Shown here: one piece after another, positions 21,496-33,225 of the stretch
Position numbering within the stretch: the first letter of the stretch is position 1
How the letters are laid out: each line of letters opens with the position of its first letter
Source: Fagopyrum homotropicum
Lineage: Eukaryota > Streptophyta > Magnoliopsida > Caryophyllales > Polygonaceae
Assembly: GCA_033239125.1 (NCBI GenBank)
Contig: BSWB01000008.1
Coordinates: 19,374,001-19,438,000, forward strand
Reading direction: 5' to 3'
DNA: 64,000 nucleotides
The notes under the pieces: generated by a model
The model's input: only the letters and a program-made list of their open reading frames with translations
Database searches by the model: none
Told to the model about the DNA's origin: nothing
Program-made: the position numbers and the translations under genes

Positions 21496-24400
21496 TCAAA
21501 TGTAATGGGAGGTGCCCTCACCCCATACTTCACCTCCATCGTGGGGTGAAGTAAGTAAATCTATCAAACGCTCCAACAAGTGTAAGTGCTCATCGGGGAA
21601 TGAATCGTCTATGGGCGGGTCATCTTTCTCACGTGAAGATGCAGGTAGCCGGCTGAGGTGATCCTCAACAGAATTCTCGGATCCCTTCCTATCGCGGATC
21701 TCTAGGTCAAACTCTTGAAGCAAGAGAATCCATCGAATAAGGCGTGGCTTGGCATCTTTCTTAGCCAACAAGTAACGAATGGCTGCATGGTCGGTGTAGA
21801 CAATGACTTTCGCTCCAACTAAGTAGGAACGAAACTTCTCGAAAGCGTATACAACCGCCAACAACTCCTTCTCGGTGGTAGCGTAGTTGCGTTGTGCTAC
21901 ATCTAGCGTCTTGCTAGCATAATAGATGGCGGTGGTCCGTCCATCCTTCTTTTACCCAAGCACCGCTCCTACGGCAACATCACTAGCATCGCACATGATC
22001 TCAAAGGGCAAGGTCCAATCTGGAGGTTGGATAATAGGAGCGGAGATCAACGCTTCCTTAATCCTGTAAAAAGCATCAAGGCACTCCTGCGAAAACTCAA
22101 AAACAACATCTTTATTCAAGAGGTTAGTTAAAGGTTTAGAAATATTAGAGAAGTCCTTGATGAATCTCCTATAGAAACCTGCATGCCCGAGAAAACTCCT
22201 CACACCTTTAACAGAACAAGGGGGAGGGAGTTTCTCAATAGTCTCGATCTTAGCGTGATCGACCTCAATGCCTCGATTAGAAACGAGGTGTCCTAGAACA
22301 ATGCCTTCATTAACCATAAAATGACACTTCTCCCAATTCAAGACGAGATTAGTGTCTTCACATCTTTTAAGCACTAGCGAAAGGTTAGATAGGCAATCAT
22401 CAAAAGAGGATCCGTATACGGAAAAATCATCCATAAATACCTCCATGATATTCTCTATGTACTCGGAAAAGATAGCCATCATGCATCGCTGGAAGGTAGC
22501 GGGTGCATTGCACAATCCAAATGGCATCCTCCGATAGGCAAATGTCCCCCATGGACAAGTAAAAGTGGTCTTCTCCTGATCATCCAGATGGATAGGAATC
22601 TGGAAGAATCCACTATAGCCGTCCAAGTAGCAAAAGTGTGAATGCTGGGCCAACCGCTCGAGCATCTGATCGATGAAGGGAAGTGGAAAATGGTCCTTCC
22701 GTGTGGCCGTGTTCAGCTTCCTGTAATCGATGCAAACCCTCCAGCCCGTAACGGTCCTGGTTGGGATCAATTCGTTGTTCTTATTCGTCACAACGGTCAT
22801 CCCTCCTTTCTTCGGAACGACATCTACCGGGCTAACCCACTTGCTGTCCGAGATAGGATAAATAATACCTGCATCCAACAACTTAAGAATTTCTTTCTTC
22901 ACAACCTCTTTCATGATCGGATTTAACCGTTTTTGAGGTTCCCGTGAAGTCTTATGATTATCTTCCATTAGAATTCTATGCATGCAGAAAGAAGGCTTAA
23001 TGCCAATAAGATCGTCCGTGGTATAGCCTATAGCGTTTCGATGCTTTCTCAGGACATGCATTAACTTAGACAGTTCAGATTCGAAAAGGGAAGCACTAAC
23101 AATAACGGGATAAGTAGAATCCGGTCCAAGAAAGACATACCTCAAGTGACTAGGGAGTTGTTTAAGCTCCACGAGTGGGGGTGCTTTCTGAGGGGGATCC
23201 TTGCTTCCCCCTTCCAGTGGAGTGGGTTCAGAAACTGGACCTTCGGAAATCTCAGTTGATGTCGTCTCGCCATCGACCTCGGTCGAGGCGCAGAGGCGTT
23301 GACCGAGATGTTCTTCAGTCACCTCGCTCAGTCCAGGAAGTGCCTCGGTCGAGGTACTGCAACTGGAACCGAAATTGGAGATCTTCGTCTCCTGGATTAG
23401 TGTCTCAGTTTTAGCTCCTGGATCTTCTTCCAGTGCTTTCAAGCTCCGTATATCTGCATCGCAAGAAGTATCTATACCTTCCTCTATTAAACTAAAACTT
23501 ATAACTCTTTCGAGTGGATCGTTAATAAGGATAGAGCTCACCAATTCTCTTGATTCTTCCTTATCGTAGATGTTGAAGATATCATCAGTTAGCTGCTCCC
23601 CTTTCATGGCTGCAAGTAGTGCGAACTCCACCTCATCACCACCAATGTTGAATTTCAACTTGGCGTTCTTGCAATCCACATTGCAACCCGAAGTTGCTAG
23701 AAATGGCCTCCCGAGAATAATAGGAACACGATAATCTGCGGGAATGTCAAGTACAACAAAATCTATCGGTAGATAGAAGTTACCTAACTTGACCGGAACG
23801 TCCTCCAAGATGCCCACGGGATGGGTGATGGAGCGATCCGCCATGTAAAGTCAAATCTTGACCGGCTTGGGCTCTCCAAGTCCGATCTTCATGCATAGCT
23901 CCAGCGGGATGATGCTCACGCTGGCTCCTAGATCACAAAGGGCTTCACAAGTGACATCCCCAACTTGAATGGTAATGCTAAATGAGTCGGGATCTCTCAA
24001 CTTAGGTGGCATCTCCTCCTTCATGATCTTAATAAGCTCCGAGGATTTAGATGTCATCCTAACTTCACCATAGTCTTCCAATTTCTATTTCCTTGATAGG
24101 ATCTCCTTTAAGAACTTCCCATAGGCAGGCATTCCTAGAACGGCATCAAGGAAAGGAATGTTAATATGCAGCTTATTCATCAAGTCAAGGAACTTACCAA
24201 AGTGCTTGTCTAGATGTGCTCTGGCCCTTGACTGGGGGAATGGAAGTGGTGGTTTGAATGCAGGAGGTGGAACATAAACTTCAGTTTTCCCCTCCGCTTT
24301 CTGTTGCTCCGCCTCGGTTGGCATCTCGGTCGAGGTGTTCTTCGACTGGATCTGGACCGAGGTGGTCTGCGTCGAACGAGGTGCTGGATCTGCAGTTTTA

Positions 24401-26013
24401 AGTCCACTCCTCGTCGTTATGGCCATGCACTGGCCATTAGGGTTGCTTTCCATCTTTGCTGGAAGCTTCCCTGGATCTCTTGGTGCTTCATTCGCCCTAC
24501 TAGCAAGTTGTTGTTCGAAGGACTTTTGGGCCCTCGAAAATGAAGTCATAGAATTCTCCACAGCGCTAAGCTTGATCAAGATAGCCTCCAGAACTGCGTC
24601 TTTCTTTTCCGGCTGAGACGAACTTGATCCTTGCCCTTGGCTTTTTAATGGAGTAGAAGAAGAAGTAGAAGGGGAAGAGAGGAAAGGGTTAGAGGAATCA
24701 TTAGAGTTGGAGTTTGAATGATTGTTACCGTTATTTTGGTTGTTCGCCCTCCAATTATTGCTATTGGATCCTCTATTGTTGTTGTTGTAGTTGTTGTTCC
24801 GGGAACCGTTGTTGTTGTTACGGTATCCGTTGTTGTTGTTCCTTTGTCCTTGCTCTTCCCTCTTGGTTTGAGCAACCAAGAGTTCCTTCAATTGCTTCAC
24901 GTCATTCTTCAAAGACGTGAGTTGATTGTTGTTGGATTGAGTCTCTTGAAAGTTGACTCTTTTAACTCCACCTTCAGCTCCTTGGTGGGTGTACTTCTCC
25001 ATATGCAAGGCTTGCTTCTCAATGAAGTCCCAAGCCTCGTCAATCGCCATGTCCATGAAGGTACCGGCGGAGAGTAGTTGGAGATTGAACTGGGTGCTTC
25101 CGTCCAGTCCTTTGAAGTAAATCTCCAATAACTCTAACTTTGGAATCCCATGATGTGGGCAATCCAAAAGAATGTCCTTGAACCGCTCTCATGACTTGGA
25201 CAAGCTCTCCTTGTCCTTCATAATGAAAGCATTTATCTTCCCTCTCATTTCAGCTGTCTTTGAGGGGGGAAAGAATTTGGTCATGAACTCCGTAGACATC
25301 TCCTCCCATGTGCTAATTTTACCTAGAGGAAGAGATTGATACCAAGTAAGAGCTCTATCTTTTAAAGAAAAGTAAAAAGGTCTTAGCTTGTAGTTGTTAT
25401 TTTCAATTCTGGAAGGTCGCAAGGTTTCCATCAAGATCTCGTAGTTTTGAAGATGTTGATGTGGTGATTCCTTCTCCATCCCTCCGAATTGGCATTGGCG
25501 AATCATGGATAGAACTTGCGGTCGAAGTTCATAGTCATGGTCCGCTGGATCTCCTAGGTTGACTCCTGGACGCCTCAGTTGTTGATTAGGGTCCATCCTT
25601 TGACCTAGGGTTTGTGGAATTCCTGCAAGAAGAACATCTCGGACTGGCATCCGAGGTGGATGTATCTCGGCCGGGGCGTCTGGTACTGGGACCTGCCTCG
25701 GTCGAGGGTCAGCAACTGGAACCTGCCTCGGTCCAGCATCGGGAACTGGGTCGTCCCTCGGTCGAAGTAGAATCTGGTCTCGTATGACGGCCATTTCTGC
25801 TTCGATTGCTTCAGTTTTGGTGCGAGTTTCTTCCTTCTCTCGCCTTAGCTCTTCCTTGTTGAGGCGTAGCAGCTCTAACGCCTCTTTCAATTCGGCCTCA
25901 AGATCGCGGTTGTCTTGTTGGGCCATCTTCGCTTCTCTTAAGCGTCGCTTGTATGTCTTTTCTGGTTCGGGATCGTAAAGAACGATTTCCTTCCCAGTGC
26001 GGGTTCTTCGCAT
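21496..26013 (-). pseudogene. Gag-protease-RT-RNase H polyprotein of element C, integrase absent
   Basis: One frame of 1506 codons from MRRTRTGKEIVLYDPEPEKT (26013) to 21496, with four in-frame stops (codons 275, 643, 721 and 1354) and no frameshift. Domains in order: charged coiled-coil N-terminus; gag core with TLGQRMDPNQQ and LTWYQSLP; Asn-rich region; protease DLGAS; RT with VPKKGGMTVV and FMDDFSVYG; RNase H with DASDVAVGAVLG, TEKEL and YTDHAA. After the RNase H tail (DHLSRLP) the frame runs only about 50 codons and stops. The HHCC and DDE integrase domains that follow this point in A are missing. Most of the stops fit C-to-T changes on one strand or the other. CTCGGTCGAG-type motifs inside the gene produce repeated Ser-Thr-Glu in the linker. 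Confidence 0.9.
23273..23360. repeat. CTCGGTCGAG-type motif cluster in the pol linker of C
   Basis: Four to five variants in 88 bases of coding DNA between protease and RT. Two further coding clusters lie at 24311-24384 and 25641-25770. All three have counterparts in D. Confidence 0.75.
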
Positions 26014-26115
26014 ATACCTAAGAAAGAACCTGCAAAAGTCACTCAAGTAGAGTGGTTAGATGACACGGGGGCAAGTGCCCCAAGAGCAAACCGTACCGGC
26101 TCGGTCTAGACCAAG

Positions 26116-26133
26116 TCCCCGGCAACGGCGCCA
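26116..26133 (-). promoter_or_regulatory. Primer binding site of element C (tRNA-Asp type)
   Basis: Sense strand TGGCGCCGTTGCCGGGGA, 6 bases from the LTR edge and 103 bases before the gag ATG. Confidence 0.9.
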
Positions 26134-26139
26134 AAAACT

Positions 26140-27908
26140 TGTTCGCTCCAAACGGTGTGTGCAAGCTTTAAATTTATAACCCTAGACTTAAGCTTAAAAC
26201 AAGGATGCGAACCCGCAGTGTACGGGTCAATCGTAGTAAAAAGCAAGAAATTCCAGGGGTCGATCACAGGGACTCGGTGAAACAAAGTCAATAACAGTAA
26301 GCTTCGTGAATACTAACCACAAGAGCAATTAACACAATCAAAGATGAATAAGAAGTCAATAAAGCAAACATGCAATTCTAGGGATTAAAGCGTCTAGTTG
26401 TGGTTCCAACTCAAGATCTAATGATAAGCGGACAAAGCTGAGATTTTTGCAAGGGGAAGGTGTTACTAAAGTGGAGTAGATCACCGGGTAAGTCTCACTA
26501 CTCACTAATCCTAAACCGTAACTCCTATTACCGGGTAAGTCTCAAGGAATGAAGATAAAGAACTGTAACCTCAAACTAACACACCATCTAAGGGAATAGA
26601 ATCAACCTTTACCGGGTAAGTCTCAGGCTAACTCACAAAGATGGGATGGAAGCACACTCAAACCCCAATAAAGGAAAAACCTTTATTACCTACACTTATG
26701 ATCGTTGGTATACAAACTAAGGAATTACCGGGTAAGTCTCATCCTAAGCTTGCTTTGAACCAAGAAAGGTGTAATAAGGATAGGATTTGGCAAACTCTAA
26801 CACTTAACTCTTAGTTTAGGATCAGATAAGTCACCTCGGTCATCCGAATTCCACCCGGGCCGAGATGTTCATCGACTGAGCGAGATGCTTAGGGTTAAGG
26901 TTAAATACTCGAACTTTCAAGGTCCTACTGGAATCTAAGATTATTCTATCATTGTTTTTCCCACAACCTTCAACCAATCACCCTAGAATCACACAAGGAA
27001 ATTAGCCACTCATCATCATTATGAAAGTATTAAATATATGGGAAGAAGGTGAATATTTGAACAAGAAGAATTTAATGGAAAAGACTTCAATAACTGAATC
27101 AAATATCACAACAAAAGCGTTCCTTGGATAGCAATCCAACAAGACAAGACAACAAGGAAGGGAATTAAAGACAATCTTACAAAACCCTCCAAAAAGCTAT
27201 AAAAGCTATGATCTTCAATCTTCCTTCAACCTTCAAAAAGGTTCTTCGAAACTCCCAACTGGAGTATGGCTGCTGCGATGTATGCGAGATCTCCTCGTAA
27301 GCAAGATGTTATGCAAGATGTCATAGCGGATCCCCGATTTGTGGGAAATCCAACCCTTTTTATAGGAAAATAACCCTCCAAAGATAATATATCTTAGAAA
27401 GATCTTTTCCCATAAAAATAGGTAAAATATAAGATCTTCTTCCTTCCAGGAGCCAAGCCCAAAAATATAAGATCACCTTCCAAAGATAAAAGATCTCAGC
27501 CAAGAATAAAATATTCTCGCCGCGTCCTAGGTGTTCGCCTCGGTCGAGTCGGCGTCTCTGGATCACCTCGGTCGAGATGAATCTCTGGTCAACCGAGGTG
27601 AGTCATAACTGAATGTGAAATCTCTCAAAACTGGTCCAAAGTGAATCCTTAATCCATGGCTATGCTTCCTGGATGGTTCCTTATGCTCCTCAATGTAGCT
27701 CCAATGACTCCATAGCTCCTTTTGTTCCTTTTTGATGCAAAACGTGCCATTTTACCTACAATTACAGCAAAACTAGGTGTAGACCTCGATTCCCGCAAAG
27801 GTAGATGAAATGGTAATATAATCTCATATTATACATGCAATCATGCAGATTATTGAAGATAAAACGTCCAAACAAACCCCAAAATATAGACTATAATTCA
27901 TGCTATCA
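26140..27908 (-). repeat. 5' LTR of element C
   Basis: TGTTCGCTCC to TGCTATCA, 1769 bp. It is nearly identical to 16076-17844, showing a recent insertion. It holds four ACCGGGTAAGTCTC copies, motif clusters near 26829 and 27533-27602, and the TATA box at 27356-27364. Confidence 0.9.
27356..27364 (-). promoter_or_regulatory. TATA box in the 5' LTR of C
   Basis: Minus strand TATAAAAAGG context. A family motif cluster lies about 170-240 bp upstream. Confidence 0.6.
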
Positions 27909-28805
27909 GCACTTAAGTACGAGTTAGCAAATCATCCAAAGATACATTTTGGTCTATTCTATCATAGTCCAAGCCATAACCATCTTTCCCTTACCCTAGA
28001 ATCGCATCTATTTAGCCAACAATATGCATCGTAACAATCAAACTCAACAAATATACATTCATGACCTCCATTAGCAAGTATATGAAATGAAACAATTAGG
28101 ATAAGAGAACTAAACTGAATCAAAGTCAAGAAGGACTTACAACCTTTCAAAAGAGGGTTCGAATCGTTTCTTACAAACCCTTGCAAATTATTTCCAACAA
28201 TGTTTACTCAAAAGTCACTCTAAAACTATGAAAACTATGAACTAGTGTGCTTCTTCTTCTCCAAATGAGAGTGTTTTTCTTCCTCTGCGAGAGTTGCTCC
28301 AATCCAAGAATGAAATTCAGAGAATGTGTGTGTTGAGGTCCCCCTCTAGAATGAGCCTGCAGGAGTACTTGTAGCCTTCACCATTTGCAAGAGTCGGTTG
28401 AAAAGATCGTGGGACAACTGTCTGGAGGGAATCACGGTCATTGCCACGGCCGTGGAAGTGCCAATGACCGTGATTCTGGTGTTTCAGCTTTCTTTTGATT
28501 TTTGAACCACCAGTTGGTGCAAGGCATGCACCAACAATGTCCCATGTGCTCTCCTTTGCTCCTAGCTTACTTCCCAAATGAGTCCGGATGTGTGTCATCA
28601 CGAGGAACGATCCTCGGATGTATCGATTAAGCTCCAAAAGCTCCCAAAATACCTACAAAACATGCAAAAGTCCGTGTAAACGTCTATCTCGACAAATATA
28701 CAAGAATTGAGTGCAAACGTCATGAACTAGTGCTAAACCATGCATGAATGAGCAGGAAAACTATCTAAATGAGTGCCTAAACCTAAGTCATAAAACGTGT
28801 TATCA
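27909..28805 (-). repeat. 5' LTR of A, distal piece
   Basis: Matches 717-1616 of the 3' LTR and ends in TTATCA at 28805. Its first 76 bases repeat sequence that is also present left of element C. It contains the CCACGGCCGTGG-type cluster at 28431-28475. Confidence 0.85.
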
Positions 28806-29125
28806 GAGATTATGCTATGGTGACGTCCTTGATGCTGTTACGGTGGGAGGATCACGATATCTCCTTAATTGCATGCGAGGATCTCGGGCGCTGCTACGTT
28901 GATCGAAGCCCTCCTTTGTTGTTAAAGAACAGAAAAAATAGAGAGAAGCTGCCGGCCCAAAAAGGAGGAAGGAAGAATTAAGGGAAGGCCCGTCAGCATC
29001 AAAAAGGCTCGTTAAGCCTAGGATCATAGGAGAGAACTTGATTTTGATCCAACCACACTAAATCCGACTCAAAAACTTAAAACTCGATCGGATTTCTGCA
29101 ATAAAATTTCCGGGTTTTAGCATCA
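28806..29125 (-). repeat. Probable partial LTR of remnant E
   Basis: Ends in CATCA at 29125, directly followed (29126-29159) by a polypurine-like tract and a degraded version of the GGGACGAAACTT hairpin seen before the 3' LTR of F. This is the expected 3' LTR edge for a minus-strand element. The other end is not defined, and no gene is seen. Confidence 0.45.
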
Positions 29126-29376
29126 GTTCTCCCTTAAAATAAGTTTCGTCCCTTAACTTAGGATAAGGAGAAGTATATTCTTAGACCGCATACGTTCTAC
29201 CCTTCTGATGATAAGAGTATCACTCAAATGCCACAAAAAGTAAACCCTAAAAGGTTAATCAGTCAAACATGCAACACAAAAAAAAATATTAATCACCCAA
29301 CTATGAACACAAATACATAGTCAAAAGTCAAACAAGAATAAGTCTGAGTACTAACCCGGCGATACAGCGGCAGCGG

Positions 29377-30600
29377 CTAACTCCGTCTAATAATCTCCTT
29401 CATCTGCCAGGTAGCCTCATCGGCTGATCGTCTAGACCATTGGATCCTCACCATCGGTATATTCTTAGACCGCATACGTCTAGTACTACATTCTAGGACG
29501 GCTACTGGATACTCTACAAAAGTGTGATTTGGCTCGACTATCAGATCCTCATGGCTGATGACGTGTCTCGGGTCCGGTATATACTCTCGCAACGGAGATG
29601 CATGGAAGACTGGATGGACACCCTCTAGTCTCAGTGGTAGTTCTAGTTGGTAGGCGATCTCTCCGACTCTCTCCAAAATCTCAAAAGGTCCGACATATCG
29701 AGGACTCAACTTCCCCTTAATGTCGAAACGTCGGACACCTCTCATCAGTGATACTCTCAACCATACTTGAGTACCTACTCTAAACTCCAGAGATCGATGC
29801 CTTTTGTCGGCGTAGGATTGTTAACGACTTTGTGGTGCTAACATTTGTTCCCGGACCAGAGCAACTCCAGCAATGTTGTCTTGTATCTACTCCGGAGCTA
29901 CTCCATCAGCTCTGTTGGGCTCATCCCAGCACAAAGGTGTACGAAATCTCCGCCGGTACAAGGCCTCATAAGGTGACATCCTAATAGATGTGTGCCAACT
30001 ATTATTATATGTGAACTCTACAAAGGGGAGGTGGTCCGGCCATACATGTCCCCAATTCAGTAACAAGCTTGCAACATGTCCTCTAATCTTTGGATGGTTC
30101 TCTCAAACTGACCGTCAGTCTGTGGATGGTAAGCACTGGTGAAACGAAGACTCGTCCCCAAAGCCGTATGTACTTGCTGCCAAAAGCTCAAGGTGAAATG
30201 TCCGTCTCCATTGGAAACGATAGTCCTCTGCACTCCATGGAGTCTCACAATGTGTCTGGTGAACTCCTCAACTAGACGACTCACTAGCTACGTTTCCTTG
30301 ATAAGAATGAAACATGGCTCTTCAGCAGTCAGGCAACCACTACCCAAATAGCGTCAAAACTCTTATTGGGTCTCAAACTAGTGACAAAATCCATAAATAT
30401 GTCCTCTCACTTCCATTGCGGTACTAGCAGTGGGTGTAGCTCTCCTCAGGATCTTTGATGTTCTATCTTGACCTGCTGACAAGTCGTACTTTGATGTACA
30501 TACCGAGCCACGTCGGGCTTCAAACCACCCAATCAAAATGAACGTCTCACATTCTTATACATCTTACTCACCCTGGGATGCAGTAAGTATGGGGCAGCGT
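29377..30600 (-). pseudogene. Integrase remnant of E
   Basis: The C-terminal part (29377-29760, 127 codons open) has KGKLSPRYVGPFEILERVG, then HPVFHASPLREYIPDPRHVI, the GPY/F-type tail of chromovirus-like integrases. A chromodomain is not evident. The core (30057-30284) shows HGVQRTIVSNGDGHF and SAYHPQTDGQFERTIQ; the second catalytic Asp context normally reads SDRD, and here it reads SNGD. Zinc-finger residues (TCQQVK) survive near 30465. Several stops and frame breaks make it nonfunctional. Confidence 0.75.
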
Positions 30601-31690
30601 GAGCCTCACCCAATATCCTCTATCTTAGCTCGTCTGATGCAACATAAATATAATCCTGGCGTCTCATCAATCCATCAACACCAATGGTAAAATAGGGTGC
30701 CTCCCCTCGATACATCCTATCTCGGATCCTAGTCAACATAGGACACATCTCCTGCTTTTGTCGGATATCCCCCGACAGGTCGGGCAATAACTCTAAAGTA
30801 TCCAGATGATGATTTGAATCCGGAAGCTGAATCATAGCCTCTAACCATGCTAAGTCTCTTTGTAACTGAGGTTGTACATTCAATTGGGCTATAACCTTCT
30901 CTTGAGGTGTCTTCCGACTTATAGCATCAATAACTACATTCGCCTTTCCTGGGTGGTAGAGAATCTCAAGATCAAAATCCTTGATCAACTCTAACCACCT
31001 CCTCTTGCGGTCATTCAACTCCTGCTGAGTGAATATGTACTTCAAACTCTTATGGTCTGTGAAAATATGACATGTTGCCCCATAGAGATAGTGAAGCCGG
31101 ATCTTAAGGGTGTGGAATACTGAAGCTAACTCTAGGTCGTGTGTCAGGGCAGCGGGCGTTTGTTCTTAATCGTCACCTTGTTCAATTCTCTGAAATTGAT
31201 GCACAACCTTACTGATCCATCATTCTTCCTCACAAACAATACCGGTGTTTCCTATGAAGAAACACTAGGGCGTATGAAGCCCTTCTCAACTACAACTCTA
31301 GTAGCTCTATCGGTACCATGCAGTATAGGGCTTTTGAGATTGGTCTTGTGCCCGGATCTAGCTCAATGCTAAAGTCAACACTCCTCTGTGGAGGTAGCCC
31401 TAGAAGGTCATCACTGAACACCTCTGCAAACTCGCAAACTATTGGTATCTCCTCCACTTATAGACTCTTGTGCTCCATCATAACATAACACTAGAAGGCT
31501 TTGTAACCTTGTGCTTTCAGTCTCGATGCTCTCACTACGCTGATGACAGCGCTAGACTTTTCGAGGTCCCCACCTCAGAATATCTCCATATGTCCCTCCT
31601 AAATAGTAATAGTGACCGTCCTACAACCAATGTCCAACACTGCTCCATATCTAGCCATCCAATCAATCACTAGGATCACGTCCCCGTGAA
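30601..31690 (-). pseudogene. RNase H, RT and protease scraps of E
   Basis: 30620-31045 is an open stretch with IFTQQELNDRKRRWLELIKD and YHPGKANVV, the RNase H tail and linker. Around 31150-31250 the frame reads PVLFVRKNDGSVRLCIN and RELNKVTIKN, the start of RT. It then joins directly to the RNase H region, so most of RT is missing. Near 31645-31690 a piece reading VIDWMARYGAVLDI fits the end of protease. No intact frame remains. Confidence 0.65.
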
Positions 31691-32544
31691 CTATGTGAAT
31701 GTATAGGGAGCAAGATATGTAATCTTGTACTATGTGAATTGCACAAGCTTATTTGATCTCACATATGTAATCTTGCACTATGTGAATGCATAGGGGGCCT
31801 GAATGGACGGAGTGTTTGATTAAACAACTTGACACCATTCAACATGTGACTTTTGTGTTGGTAAAGAAGGTTGAGAGGCAAGATAAAACGATAAATAACG
31901 TACTTTCGAAACTGAAGGAACATATTGTCACCCATGATCGAATAGAAGGGCTTCAAAATCTTCTCTAAGCTAGAAAAGATGACCCCTTATTCTAAACCCC
32001 CCAAAACGCTCCAACCCTTCAAGACCCCAGCTGATGATGCTGAAAAACAAATTTGTGGGATTTCAAGTTCAGAGGACACGGAAAACATGCAAGATGTTCA
32101 AGGAGTTGAAGTTGATAAGCCATATAAAGAGGAAGAGGTATAATACACTATTATTCTTGATATTCTTTGCATGCATGCACATTCGTTAAGGTTTGTGTTT
32201 GTTTTGAATATGTTACAAACATCAAAACCGGATAAAGTGGACAAAGCAAAAGCAATTATACCAAGGAGAATGATTTTGTGTCTCAAAAGAAACCTAGCGA
32301 CCTTGTCGTATCTCCATATGTTGTAAAAACACAAATCCATAAGGCACCAAACCATAGTTTTGTGGACAAGAAGGAAAAAGATGCATTCTATGTTTGGTAC
32401 CTTGACTTGAAGGAAAAGGATTATATAATTGGATATTATCATGAAGCAAATAAGGATCACTTCAAGAATTTACTGAATAAAACTAGATGGCTATGGGATT
32501 ATGTAAGTCAATACTAACCCTACTTTAATCCAAGGTTATAATTT

Positions 32545-32930
32545 GTGGATGTGTTTTTCGTATGAGTTTCTATTATGAGCTATGAATGTGTTTCTGGTAT
32601 GAGCTTATCTCGACAGTTTATTTTATGAGTTTCTGGTATGATCTGTTGATGTGTTTTCAAGTATGTATTTCTGGTAAGAGCTTGTTGTATGAGAGTCTAG
32701 TATGAGTTTGATATGTGATTTTAATATAATTTTCTGGTATGAGATCTTGTTGTTTTTTAGGTATGAGTTTATTGTATAAGATTCTATTAAGATTTTCTAG
32801 AATTAACAATTCTGGTATGAGATTAATGTATGAGTTTGTTGATATAATTTCTTGTATGAGTGTATGAGTTTTATATGAGTTTCTGGTATGCGTTTACTGT
32901 ATGAGTTGTTGGTATTGAATTATTAGTTTT
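32545..32930 (+). repeat. TTTCTGGTATGAG dispersed repeat in an intron-like tract
   Basis: Many imperfect copies of TTTCTGGTATGAG and GTATGAGTTT, spaced by 10-30 bases. The same phrase appears at 45848-46050 in this orientation and, inverted (ACCAGAA), at 48740-49130, 49520-49680, 50880-51297 and 59683-59960. Confidence 0.7.
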
Positions 32931-33225
32931 GTTCATAATTTATAGCAACTTGAATATTTAATCGCATACTTGAGAAAAGTTGTGATTGAACACCTTGATG
33001 TTTATGAACGCGTTGCCATTATTCCTGGCCATTTCTAGCGGTATTTCAACGTGGAGCACTATCGTGAATACTTAGAGATATTAGAGAAAGAGGAAGGCGG
33101 GTACATTCTTGGGGAGAAAGTTCACAACTACGTATTTGGATTTGAACCACCAACCTTCTCCAAGGCCTTATATGACATCGATTTGATATACATTGCCATG
33201 AATGTTGGGGGTAAACATTGGATAG

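Larger units (their letters stand above)
16076..27908 (-). mobile_element. Integrase-less Athila-type element C, nested in the 5' LTR of A
   Basis: An 11.8-kb element with two LTRs of equal length (1769 bp, about a dozen differences by eye, roughly 0.7%), primer site, gag-protease-RT-RNase H frame, M1, an internal TATA box, an env-position ORF and two hairpin/polypurine modules. Integrase is absent. No 5-bp target duplication is found. Instead about 76 bp of the A LTR are present on both flanks and the terminal TG of the left LTR reads AG, so the locus was altered during or after insertion. Confidence 0.9.
1..28805 (-). mobile_element. Athila-type Ty3/Gypsy LTR retrotransposon A, split by nested B and C
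   Basis: A minus-strand element whose left edge lies outside the window. Its 3' LTR is at 1-1616, its gag-pol remnant at 3317-8855, and its 5' LTR is in three pieces (about 8960-9006, 15194-16075, 27909-28805) separated by elements B and C. The domain order gag, protease, RT, RNase H, integrase and the M1 motif after pol match the Athila lineage. All reading frames carry stops or frameshifts, the primer binding site is not recognisable and no env-position ORF remains, so this copy is dead. It is the oldest insertion in its nest because B and C interrupt it. Confidence 0.85.
29126..31690 (-). mobile_element. Decayed chromovirus-like Ty3/Gypsy remnant E
   Basis: Minus-strand pieces in order from right to left: the end of protease, the beginning of RT, a jump into RNase H, the RNase H to integrase linker, integrase core and integrase C-terminus. 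The same C-terminal signature occurs in F (56577-56850), so E and F belong to the same broad family (Tekay/Del-like is my best guess). A block of RT and RNase H is deleted. A 22-base phrase with ATTCTTAGACCGCATACG occurs both at about 29170 and about 29456, suggesting local filler repair. Confidence 0.75.

Noticed and set aside
24645..24875. Thr-rich frames opposite or beside the gag of C, and similar at 36246-36473 in D
   Set aside because: Shadows of the Asn-rich gag region (AAC repeats read in another frame).
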